From: a virus
Direction: 5' to 3' (one strand)
Virus record (IMG/VR): IMGVR_UViG_3300034198_013760
Location: 1-64,000 of that record
Length of the DNA: 64,000 bases
Positions 54,292 through 61,335 of the stretch are shown in pieces. Position 1 is the first letter of the stretch. The number at the start of each line of letters is the position of its first letter. Made by a program: the position numbers and the translations under genes. Below the pieces are notes generated by a model. That model ran no database searches. It was not told the DNA's origin and saw nothing but the letters and a program-made list of their open reading frames with translations.

Positions 54292-55034
54292 GTTATTAAT
54301 TGATTTTTATGTTTAATGTTTGCAATTTTTTGATTGAAATAATTTGAAGTATTATCAGGATTAAATATTGTATTCATTTTTAAATTACGACTTGCCAAAT
54401 AACTTGGAACAAACCCTTCTCCATATCCTGAAAATCCATTTTTAGTAATGTTTACTAACTCTTGCATTGCTTTATTAGAATACCTAACAATTGCAAAAAA
54501 AGAACCAAAATAATCTTTTATTTCAGGGGATAATTCGTCACCATGACCAGGAAATCTTTGGAACCAAAGACCTTTTGAGTGCATCCTATGGTCAGCTTTA
54601 GGTATTTCAGGATATCCTTCCACATTTGAATTTTTAAATAAAAAATAACTAAGAAAATCAGAATCGTCATTTTGAAATCCATTTAAAAATTCGTCCCAAT
54701 TATCACAAGAAACGTCATCATCAAAAAACCAATAATATTCATAATTTGGGTTAGCAATATAAAAGTTAATCATTCTAAGATACGCATAAAACCAAATAAT
54801 ATTTCTATTACCTGCGTGATTCCAATAGTGACCCCGACTAACATCTTTTTTAAAATTAAAGTTATTTCTTATATCGTTTTCAGTATATAAGAAAGCATTA
54901 TAATTTATTGGTTTATTTTTAGAGTTATCTACAATGTAAAAAACATCTTCTTTATTTTTAAAATAAGTCCACCAACCTATATAAGAAGTATAGGTTTCAG
55001 GAGTAAAACAAATTCCGTAACAATTTTTATACAT
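54276..55034 (-). CDS. Putative GT-A glycosyltransferase, 252 aa
   Basis: The segment YEYYWFFDDDVSCDNWDEFL holds a DDD metal-binding motif near residue 105, which is the DxD signature of GT-A glycosyltransferases, followed by HSKGLWFQRFPGHGDELS and FSGYGEGFVPSYLASRNLKM with a possible catalytic Glu. The N-terminal part lacks a classical Rossmann nucleotide loop. It overlaps the upstream gene by eight bases. It may transfer a sugar to the virion, to DNA, or to host glycans; nothing in the window decides. Confidence 0.65.
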   Translation of the reverse strand: MYKNCYGICFTPETYTSYIGWWTYFKNKEDVFYIVDNSKNKPINYNAFLYTENDIRNNFNFKKDVSRGHYWNHAGNRNIIWFYAYLRMINFYIANPNYEYYWFFDDDVSCDNWDEFLNGFQNDDSDFLSYFLFKNSNVEGYPEIPKADHRMHSKGLWFQRFPGHGDELSPEIKDYFGSFFAIVRYSNKAMQELVNITKNGFSGYGEGFVPSYLASRNLKMNTIFNPDNTSNYFNQKIANIKHKNQLITWEWL

Positions 55035-55836
55035 AATCTTTAATTAAAACATCATTCCACGATGGGACTCTATTAAATTGATGTACAATATCATATTTAA
55101 TACCTTGTTTAGTATATACAACATTACCTTCCATATATGGAATACCATACTTTAATTTACCTCTAAACCCCCATCCGTCAAAAAATGGTGTAGGACCTGC
55201 AACTGCGCAATGCATCGCCCAAGCTTCGTCTAAATTAAAAATCTTTATGTTAGGTATTTCATTATTTGCAATCATAACTATAAGTGCCGCTTGGTCTTTT
55301 ATATTATGATTATCACTACCTTTTTCACATAACTCAAAAATTCTTTTATACAGAGGTATAAGAGAAGTCCTTTTACCTCCGATGACTCCTGAACAAATAA
55401 CTTCATTTGGTCTACATTTTTGAATTTCAGATGGAAATATTTTTGAAATATTATCAGTATTCCACGGCTCATCCCCAACTAAAACACCTTCTCCACTTAC
55501 AAAAATATCATAATTTAAGTCCCACTTTTCAAATGGGTCTCCCTGGAAAACAACATCAAATACATCCGTAATTAAAAATAAATCTATTTCTGATTCGTTT
55601 AAAAACTCAAAAGTCCTTTCAATTCTTTTATGGTTTATAAACCAAGTGTTGTTTATCACAACAGGAACAGTTGTAATACCAATTGATTCACACATAGAGA
55701 TTTCATCTTGTGTGGCATTTGCACACAATAAAATAACCTCTCCTTCAGAATATTTTTTAAAACTTTTAGACCAAACCAAAATTTTAGAAAAATTATCTTT
55801 TATGTTGTTAGATAGTCCTAATAATGCTTTTTTCAT
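55027..55836 (-). CDS. Putative glycosyltransferase, PLOD-like type, 269 aa
   Basis: Carries LFLITDVFDVVFQGDPFEKW (a DVFD motif in the DxD position, about residue 95), VICSGVIGGKRTSLIPLYKR (acceptor-site glycine loop), NIKDQAALIVMIANNEIPNI, and a C-terminal KYDIVHQFNRVP that ends the GT-A fold with a His metal ligand. The order resembles the glycosyltransferase domain of procollagen galactosyl/glucosyltransferases and similar phage proteins. It is two bases from the next gene and eight bases overlapping the other. Sugar and acceptor unknown. Confidence 0.68.
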   Translation of the reverse strand: MKKALLGLSNNIKDNFSKILVWSKSFKKYSEGEVILLCANATQDEISMCESIGITTVPVVINNTWFINHKRIERTFEFLNESEIDLFLITDVFDVVFQGDPFEKWDLNYDIFVSGEGVLVGDEPWNTDNISKIFPSEIQKCRPNEVICSGVIGGKRTSLIPLYKRIFELCEKGSDNHNIKDQAALIVMIANNEIPNIKIFNLDEAWAMHCAVAGPTPFFDGWGFRGKLKYGIPYMEGNVVYTKQGIKYDIVHQFNRVPSWNDVLIKDYV

Positions 55837-55838
55837 TT

Positions 55839-56411
55839 TTAACAGTTATGTCTTGAGATTTCCAACTCTTCGTTGAAATTTAATATTGTTGGCCATAAGT
55901 ATTCGACCAAATAATTTGTGTTATTTATTATTTCATTTTTTGGTAAAGTCTCTCTTATTTTTTCATAAAAACCTATTCCATTTTTTAAAATTAAGTTTTT
56001 GGAAACTATACACTGAGCGGAATTTATAAATTTTATAGGTAATTTATATGTTATTTGATTTTCTTCCGCATAATTAATAGTTTGTTTTAAAATATGCTCA
56101 ACGTCTCTAACATAAGTAATACCTAACGGATAAAAATCTTTCTCAAAATTAAATTCATTAACTCTTTTTATAAAGTTAGGACAATGATAAAAAGGGTCAT
56201 CTTGTGAAAAACAAATATAATCAGGTAAATTATAATAATTTTCTATAATATATGTAAGATAAACAATAGTATCAAATCCAACATTTGGTAAGTTATTCTC
56301 AAATTTATGAGCATTTTTTGGATTTTTATTATAAACAACATAGGGGTGTTTTAGTTCTGAAACCCAATCTAAATTTTCCTTAAAATGACATATAACAACT
56401 TTTAATTCCAT
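55839..56411 (-). CDS. DUF3431-like putative glycosyltransferase, 190 aa
   Basis: The whole protein follows the DUF3431 pattern: VVICHFKENLDWVSELKHPY, VVYNKN, LPNVGFDTIVYLTYIIENYY, NLPDYICFSQDDPFYHCPNF. The CFSQDDP stretch is the characteristic F.Q..P motif. DUF3431 proteins are thought to be glycosyltransferase-like and occur in fungi, bacteria and phages. It sits between two other sugar-transfer genes with gaps of two bases or fewer. Function not established. Confidence 0.75.
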   Translation of the reverse strand: MELKVVICHFKENLDWVSELKHPYVVYNKNPKNAHKFENNLPNVGFDTIVYLTYIIENYYNLPDYICFSQDDPFYHCPNFIKRVNEFNFEKDFYPLGITYVRDVEHILKQTINYAEENQITYKLPIKFINSAQCIVSKNLILKNGIGFYEKIRETLPKNEIINNTNYLVEYLWPTILNFNEELEISRHNC

Positions 56412-56412
56412 A

Positions 56413-57669
56413 TTATAATCTTCCTTCTATTTTATCACACCATCCTTTTGATTCCGAATGTGGCCAAACTATCCAATATGCGGGTTTTTCTGCGGTTTGG
56501 AATTCTCTCCAAATTTTACAATATCCGTCTCTATCGTTTTTCATTCTTGCAATTTCTGATTTGTCCACATCTTTTCTAAATAATGTTTCACCATTTTCTT
56601 TGTGGAAAGCCACTGCCCAAAAATCATAATCTTGTAATGGAACTTGATTAAATGAAACATCAATACAGTGTTTAAATATTTTTGCAAAACTATTCATCCA
56701 TTCTTCTTCGGAATTATAGTCATACGGATTTGGAGGATACTTTTTATCTAATGTATATTGCTGTACCGCTCTTTGGCTAAATAATAGCCCCGCATATTTT
56801 TCGTAATCTCTTAGTGTTCTTTCACTACCAAAACCAAATTGTCCAAATTCTTCGGGATTGTATACTTCACCATCCATACTGAACAATTTTCTATTTTTTA
56901 AATGAGAGTTTTTGTTTTTTTCTCCCCATGTCTTGTCGTCATCCCACTGTTTAGTTCTTCCTTTTCTTGTATATTCATGATACACTACAATTTTATGTGG
57001 ATGGAATAAATCATACCCATGAGTATACGCTCTTGCAGCAATCGAAATCTCTTCTCCATGAAAATAAAATTCAGGGTCGTGTTGAACTTCTTTAGCAAAT
57101 TGGCCTAAAGTAAAACAAAAATGAGCCGAATAAAATCTTGATGTTATTGGTTCAGTTAATTCTTGCCATCCAGGAATTGTTTCGGGTAAAAAGAACACCG
57201 CTCCTTCAGGAATGAATCTATCAAACGCCATTCTCCAAGGAACAGAAACTCTCCCTTTTGGGTCATTATCAGGGTCAAAAGAAGACACATAACTTGTTAA
57301 CAATGGTTTTTTATATCCTTTATTTTGTAGATGTTTAATCATCTCAATTAAAGTCTCGTCCCAATCTTTTTCAAACCTCATATGAGAATCAATTTGCATT
57401 GTATACTCTTCCCCATCATATAATTGTTGAGTCAAGTTTCTTGCCCAACAAACACCCAAAGAATCTTGGTGTGGTATATTTAAAATTCTAAATCTTTTAT
57501 CATTTTCATATTCAGATAAATCATCAAATTTATCATCAGGATTAAATTGTCTCGCAATTGAAAAGACCAAATTATTTGGATTTTTTGATTGTTCTAACGC
57601 ATCTTTTATTGTTGGAATTAATTGTGGGTCTCTATACGACGCTATTTGAATAAAAATTTTCATAGACAT
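56413..57669 (-). CDS. GlcNAc-transferase-like protein (Skp1 GlcNAc-transferase type, GT60)
   Basis: The 418-aa product starts MSMKIFIQIASYRDPQLIPT, and with LGVCWARNLTQQLYDGEEYT then MQIDSHMRFEKDWDE (DSH as the DxD-type motif) and FYFHGEEISIAARAYTHGYD it matches the family of the eukaryotic Skp1 hydroxyproline GlcNAc-transferase and its bacterial and phage relatives. It uses UDP-GlcNAc in characterised members; the acceptor here is unknown. It is the first gene of the sugar-transfer cluster. An 8-base-pair hairpin covers its start codon. Confidence 0.82.
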   Translation of the reverse strand: MSMKIFIQIASYRDPQLIPTIKDALEQSKNPNNLVFSIARQFNPDDKFDDLSEYENDKRFRILNIPHQDSLGVCWARNLTQQLYDGEEYTMQIDSHMRFEKDWDETLIEMIKHLQNKGYKKPLLTSYVSSFDPDNDPKGRVSVPWRMAFDRFIPEGAVFFLPETIPGWQELTEPITSRFYSAHFCFTLGQFAKEVQHDPEFYFHGEEISIAARAYTHGYDLFHPHKIVVYHEYTRKGRTKQWDDDKTWGEKNKNSHLKNRKLFSMDGEVYNPEEFGQFGFGSERTLRDYEKYAGLLFSQRAVQQYTLDKKYPPNPYDYNSEEEWMNSFAKIFKHCIDVSFNQVPLQDYDFWAVAFHKENGETLFRKDVDKSEIARMKNDRDGYCKIWREFQTAEKPAYWIVWPHSESKGWCDKIEGRL

Positions 57670-57683
57670 TATTTTATGTCTAT
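57662..57683 (-). promoter_or_regulatory. Hairpin sequestering the start of the GT60-like gene
   Basis: ATAGACAT (57676-57683 on the minus strand) pairs with ATGTCTAT (57662-57669) across a six-base loop; the second arm begins with the start codon ATG at 57669. The structure could restrain translation of the first sugar-transfer gene. Confidence 0.45.
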
Positions 57684-57709
57684 AAAATAATAAAAAAAAA
57701 TCTAATATA

Positions 57710-57739
57710 AATAAAAATCCCTCTTTTTGAGAGGGATTT
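57710..57739 (-). terminator. Terminator between the ubiquitin-like gene and the glycosyltransferase cluster
   Basis: A 9-base-pair stem (57715-57723 AAATCCCTC with 57731-57739 GAGGGATTT, 7-base loop) starts seven bases after the 57746 stop and is followed on the minus strand by TTATTT. On the plus strand it is also followed by seven T residues, so it can work in both directions. Confidence 0.82.
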
Positions 57740-57745
57740 GTTTTT

Positions 57746-57991
57746 TTATTTTAAAGTTAAAACGTATTCTATTTTACTATCTACATTAACTAAATCATCA
57801 TCTTTCATTTCTTTGTTTTTAATATAAACAATTTCACTTAACACTTCATTTGGATATTGTATTTTGTTTTTTATTTCTGATTTAATATCTGAAACTTTAG
57901 TAGTATCTGTTATATTAAAGTTAGTTGAGTATTGACTTAACACTGTTTTCGTAGTGCTTTTTTGTACTTTAATTTCTATTTCTTTCATCAT
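57746..57991 (-). CDS. Small protein with ubiquitin-like (beta-grasp) pattern, 81 aa
   Basis: The chain begins with a strand (EIEIKVQKSTTKTVL) and continues DTTKVSDIKSEIKNKIQYPN, then SEIVYIKNKEMKDDDLV and IEYVLTLK. The order strand-strand-helix (VSDIKSEIKNKI)-strand-KEMKDDD turn-strand mirrors ubiquitin (ENVKAKIQDKEG, LIFAGKQLEDGRT, LHLVLRLR). No C-terminal Gly-Gly follows, so conjugation is not implied. The first Met or the second could be the start. It is a short gene between fibre-like genes and the terminator before the glycosyltransferases. The fold call is visual only; similarity is weak. Confidence 0.55.
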   Translation of the reverse strand: MMKEIEIKVQKSTTKTVLSQYSTNFNITDTTKVSDIKSEIKNKIQYPNEVLSEIVYIKNKEMKDDDLVNVDSKIEYVLTLK

Positions 57992-58015
57992 ATTTTTAGT
58001 TTTTTATTTTTAATT

Positions 58016-60097
58016 TTAATCCCACCAAACATAATCATTAAATGTATAGTAAGAATCATAATCGGTCAATTCTACTGACTCTATGGTAGTGTCAGATATT
58101 AAGTTTATGTAGTATTTGTTATTTTCATTTATTATACCAACAAAATTGTCTCCACATGACTGGTTACTATCATAGCTTGAAAACTCTGTCGTTGCGCTAT
58201 TGATTAAGTTAATATCTAAATCATATAGATAATAATTTGTTAATCCACTAATATCGTCAACAAACGTAAATAAAAATTTACTATCTCCAAGTCTAAAATC
58301 AAAGTCTGTATTGCCCGGCATTGTTTGTAAGCTAGTTATACCTGAAGAAGATAAAATTCTATATTCTTTAGATGTATAATCAGCAATTAACATTAATCCT
58401 GGAACTTTAAAATTAGGTCTAAAAATATAAGTTGGATAATAAGTCCAATTATAATTAGTTCCACTAAAAATACCTGTTTGGAAAGAACTTGAGGTATTAT
58501 TAATAACATAAGAATCTCCACTGTAATTTCTAAACAAATAGACATCTCCAGCGTATGATTCTTGTCTTGAATATGACGAGGTAAGACCTATTCCATTAAC
58601 AACTTCACCTAATGTACCATCTTCTAAAATATGAATTAAGCTCATTGATGTATAAGTCGAGGTTTCATCAAAAAATGACCCAACAAATTTATTACCACAT
58701 GTCGCCATTGTTGATATATATGGAGAATTAGACATTAATAAATTAGTACTATTATAAGTAATTCCTGAACTTGTTATACTCAATATTGACAATTCCCCAT
58801 CTCCATTATCACACGCGAAAAATAAACTATCATTTAATGCCATGTAGGTATTTATTGTTTTATCTGCAACGCCACTATTTTGAAATTCGTATGTTTGTAT
58901 CGTTGTATCCCCACTTAACATGTATATAATATCACAATAATCTACAACTGGACCGACTGAGTTACTTGTCGGCTGATTATATAAAACAATTGAAAAAGCG
59001 TCAGAACCACCCGGATTAGGATATAAATTAGCATTAGTATCCACGGAGATGTCAGGATAATTTAACCTATTATGTGTCATTGTGTTTAAAACGTCAGTAT
59101 TACCATTGTATTGTATTATTGCGTAATCAACACTTGAATCTGAAGAATTCCAAAGTACTGTTAAAAATTTATTATTACCATATCTGTAATTATTGTAATT
59201 GGTCAAGTTTCCAAAAGTAGTTAAATCAACTGATTGTAAAAGATTTCCAGTTGACGCATCGTATACTTCTAATAAATCATATACATTTAAAGAATAATTA
59301 TATTTTAAAAATTGTATAAAAGTTCCATCAAAATATGTGTTTACCCCAACACTTTCATTTGCATAATCATAAGTTTGACCAATTTGTGTTAATACAGTCC
59401 CACTTGTTGTATAATAATTAACAGTATTCGCGGTATAATTGTCAATTCCAATGATAACGTTATCCGTAGATGTCACTCCGTCCCATCCATCAACAATATA
59501 TACATATTGATATGTGGTATCCGCGGTTAATGTATAAACTTCAGCACCATTAAAATATTTTAAAATACCGTTAAAATAATCGGCGAAATAAGTCCATTTT
59601 CCTGCAAGTAGTCCATAATCATAATCACAGTCACAATTAGTTTGGAAACTTTCTAAAATATTACCAGCGGCGTCTGTAAATATAAACCACTGTAAATCAC
59701 ATGTATTTTCATTATTAAAATGAAGACCATAACCTTTATTTGTTATTGGGAATATATCACTAATGTACCAACCGGTTCTATCAACATTTAAATCATAAAC
59801 AACTGCAGTTAAATCATTAAAGTTTAATACCGCTTCTCCATTATTATTATTTGTGGTTAATTTAGAAATAAACACAAAACTTGTTAAGTTGGTTGCCGGA
59901 GGATTTATTGTTAATTCATACGTATAATCATATAATGGTACATATATTTGATATACTCCATAAGGGTATGATGTTATGTTATTAAATGGAATCGTTTGAG
60001 TTCCTAGGTCAATTGTTCCTCCTGTTGTTGGTAAGAAGGTTACATTAGCTGTTTGACCACTTAAATTGTTACTTAATATTCTTGCGCCTATTGCCAT
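58016..60097 (-). CDS. Fibre-like protein with shared N-terminal module, 693 aa
   Basis: Residues 1-65 (NLSGQTANVTFLPTTGGTID, IPFNNITSYPYGVYQIYVPL, TINPP) are a module shared with two other proteins in this cluster (60163-60642 and 61336-63036), probably a virion attachment domain. The remaining 630 residues are Tyr/Asp/Asn/Thr-rich with repeated strand motifs such as QYVYIVDGWDG, NLYPNPGGSDAFSIVLYNQP and NFVGIINENNKYYINLI, compatible with a beta-propeller that could bind a receptor. No membrane or signal segment. Inference: a receptor-binding or adhesion fibre. Confidence 0.65.
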   Translation of the reverse strand: MAIGARILSNNLSGQTANVTFLPTTGGTIDLGTQTIPFNNITSYPYGVYQIYVPLYDYTYELTINPPATNLTSFVFISKLTTNNNNGEAVLNFNDLTAVVYDLNVDRTGWYISDIFPITNKGYGLHFNNENTCDLQWFIFTDAAGNILESFQTNCDCDYDYGLLAGKWTYFADYFNGILKYFNGAEVYTLTADTTYQYVYIVDGWDGVTSTDNVIIGIDNYTANTVNYYTTSGTVLTQIGQTYDYANESVGVNTYFDGTFIQFLKYNYSLNVYDLLEVYDASTGNLLQSVDLTTFGNLTNYNNYRYGNNKFLTVLWNSSDSSVDYAIIQYNGNTDVLNTMTHNRLNYPDISVDTNANLYPNPGGSDAFSIVLYNQPTSNSVGPVVDYCDIIYMLSGDTTIQTYEFQNSGVADKTINTYMALNDSLFFACDNGDGELSILSITSSGITYNSTNLLMSNSPYISTMATCGNKFVGSFFDETSTYTSMSLIHILEDGTLGEVVNGIGLTSSYSRQESYAGDVYLFRNYSGDSYVINNTSSSFQTGIFSGTNYNWTYYPTYIFRPNFKVPGLMLIADYTSKEYRILSSSGITSLQTMPGNTDFDFRLGDSKFLFTFVDDISGLTNYYLYDLDINLINSATTEFSSYDSNQSCGDNFVGIINENNKYYINLISDTTIESVELTDYDSYYTFNDYVWWD

Positions 60098-60112
60098 TTT
60101 GTTTTTTTATTT

Positions 60113-60119
60113 ATAAATA
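60113..60119 (-). promoter_or_regulatory. TATTTAT promoter-like element before the 693-aa gene
   Basis: Coding-strand context GATATTTATAAA, ending 15 bases before the ATG at 60097; it lies in the 65-base gap after the 159-aa gene. Confidence 0.42.
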
Positions 60120-60162
60120 TCATTAACTTTTTTATTTTTTAAAATCTTATTTAATTTTATTT

Positions 60163-60642
60163 TTAATATAAAATAGACGCGTATATATCGTTATTTAATA
60201 TTATTGTAAAAGTTAAATCATCGATTATGGGATTTGGAACTAATACATTATAATAAAAATCATTATTAGGAATTATATTAAACGTTAAATCGTTAATTAT
60301 TGGATTTGGTATTAATATGTTGTAATAAAAATCATTGTTAGGGATTATATTAAACGTTAAATCATTAATTGGGTTTGGTAATAATAATTGATAATAAAAA
60401 TCGTTATCAGGAATTAATATATAAGTTAAGTCATTTGATGGAGGTGTAGGGGTAAAACGAATCTGGCAACTAGTGCCATATTCAGGAAAAAATAAAACAT
60501 ATAACCCGTATATATAATCAGATGTATATGTGTAAGGTAAAGTTACTAACCCAACATTTACAGTGCCTCCAGTCTGTGGATAAAATGTTATGTTAGCATT
60601 TTTTCCACTATAATTATTTGTGTTTATTATAACTGAAGACAT
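60163..60642 (-). CDS. Short fibre-like protein with shared N-terminal module and internal repeats, 159 aa
   Basis: The first 65 residues repeat the attachment-like module (NYSGKNANITFYPQTGGTVN, LPYTYTSDYIYGLYVLFFPE). The remainder is four near-identical repeats of about 23 residues (NDLTFNIIPNNDFYYNILIP and relatives, spacing NPI). The repeats would stack as beta strands into a short rod with a small head or none. The gene is short relative to its siblings, which could mean a deletion derivative or a minor fibre. Coding is supported by the intact frame and the module. Confidence 0.65.
   Translation of the reverse strand: MSSVIINTNNYSGKNANITFYPQTGGTVNVGLVTLPYTYTSDYIYGLYVLFFPEYGTSCQIRFTPTPPSNDLTYILIPDNDFYYQLLLPNPINDLTFNIIPNNDFYYNILIPNPIINDLTFNIIPNNDFYYNVLVPNPIIDDLTFTIILNNDIYASILY
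60190..60430. repeat. Tandem repeat of about 70 bases within the 159-aa gene
   Basis: Three to four copies of a 69-72-base unit including aaaatcattattaggaatt and gttaaatcgttaattattgg run end to end; the outer copy is more diverged. Each codes one NDLTF...NDFYYN unit. Confidence 0.75.
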
Positions 60643-60670
60643 ATTGACATGTTAGTATGATGTATTTTAT

Positions 60671-61306
60671 TTAAACTTGGGTAACAGTTACAATAACAGA
60701 TGGTATTGATGGTCGTATAGGATTTAATGAACTACCCTCAGCTACTAACTCAAGATGAATATCATCAACACTCCATTTTATTTCTATAAATTCTCCCGCT
60801 AATAAATTCTCAACAAAGTTCCACGCAGCTACCTGTTTTCCATTATTTGAGTTTAATGCGATTCTTGTATTTGAATAGTTATTCGCAACAAACGCATTTT
60901 TTTCAAACCAAATATCTATATTTTGAGTTTGTCCTCCTTGAGTTAACTCTATTTGTGCGGAAAATTGTATATTATATGTTCCTCCAGATGCAACAGTAAA
61001 TTTACATCCATCTACAACAGTTACCCCGCTAGATAAAACAGTAGTGTCTGCACTCATTGAGTATGCATCGATTGTTGACGTTGCGATTTGACCTGATAAT
61101 GAAATAAACGAGCCATACGCTTTAGTTGGTGTCTCTCCCGATATTCCACTAAGTCCTGATTGTCCACTAAATTGTTGTGTTAATGATGAAAAATAAATTG
61201 AGTATGTTTTTCCTGTGACTTCTTGGTCATAGTTAACTATCGCCATTAAAGAGTCGCTAGACCCTGAAACGGATAATGGTAATTGGGATATTGGTAAATT
61301 TGGCAT
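60671..61306 (-). CDS. Fibre tip-like protein with collagen-like stub and C1q/TNF-like jelly roll, 211 aa
   Basis: After an N-terminal attachment region (MPNLPISQLPLSVSGSSDSL, MAIVNYDQEVTGKTYSIYFS) there is a short collagen-like stretch (SGQSGLSGISGE). A C1q-like jelly-roll domain follows (YGSFISLSGQIATSTIDAYS, YNIQFSAQIELTQGGQTQNI, DIWFEKNAFVANNYSNTRIA, LLAGEFIEIKWSVDDIHLEL). Such domains are trimeric and often sit at the tip of phage fibres, binding surface ligands. A TATTTAT element lies 15 bases upstream. High confidence in fold type, moderate in role. Confidence 0.75.
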   Translation of the reverse strand: MPNLPISQLPLSVSGSSDSLMAIVNYDQEVTGKTYSIYFSSLTQQFSGQSGLSGISGETPTKAYGSFISLSGQIATSTIDAYSMSADTTVLSSGVTVVDGCKFTVASGGTYNIQFSAQIELTQGGQTQNIDIWFEKNAFVANNYSNTRIALNSNNGKQVAAWNFVENLLAGEFIEIKWSVDDIHLELVAEGSSLNPIRPSIPSVIVTVTQV

Positions 61307-61321
61307 TTTATATTTTTTTTA

Positions 61322-61328
61322 ATAAATA
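61322..61328 (-). promoter_or_regulatory. TATTTAT promoter-like element before the 211-aa gene
   Basis: Coding-strand context AATATTTATTAA, ending 15 bases before the ATG at 61306, in the gap after the PT-rich gene. Confidence 0.42.
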
Positions 61329-61335
61329 TTTTATT

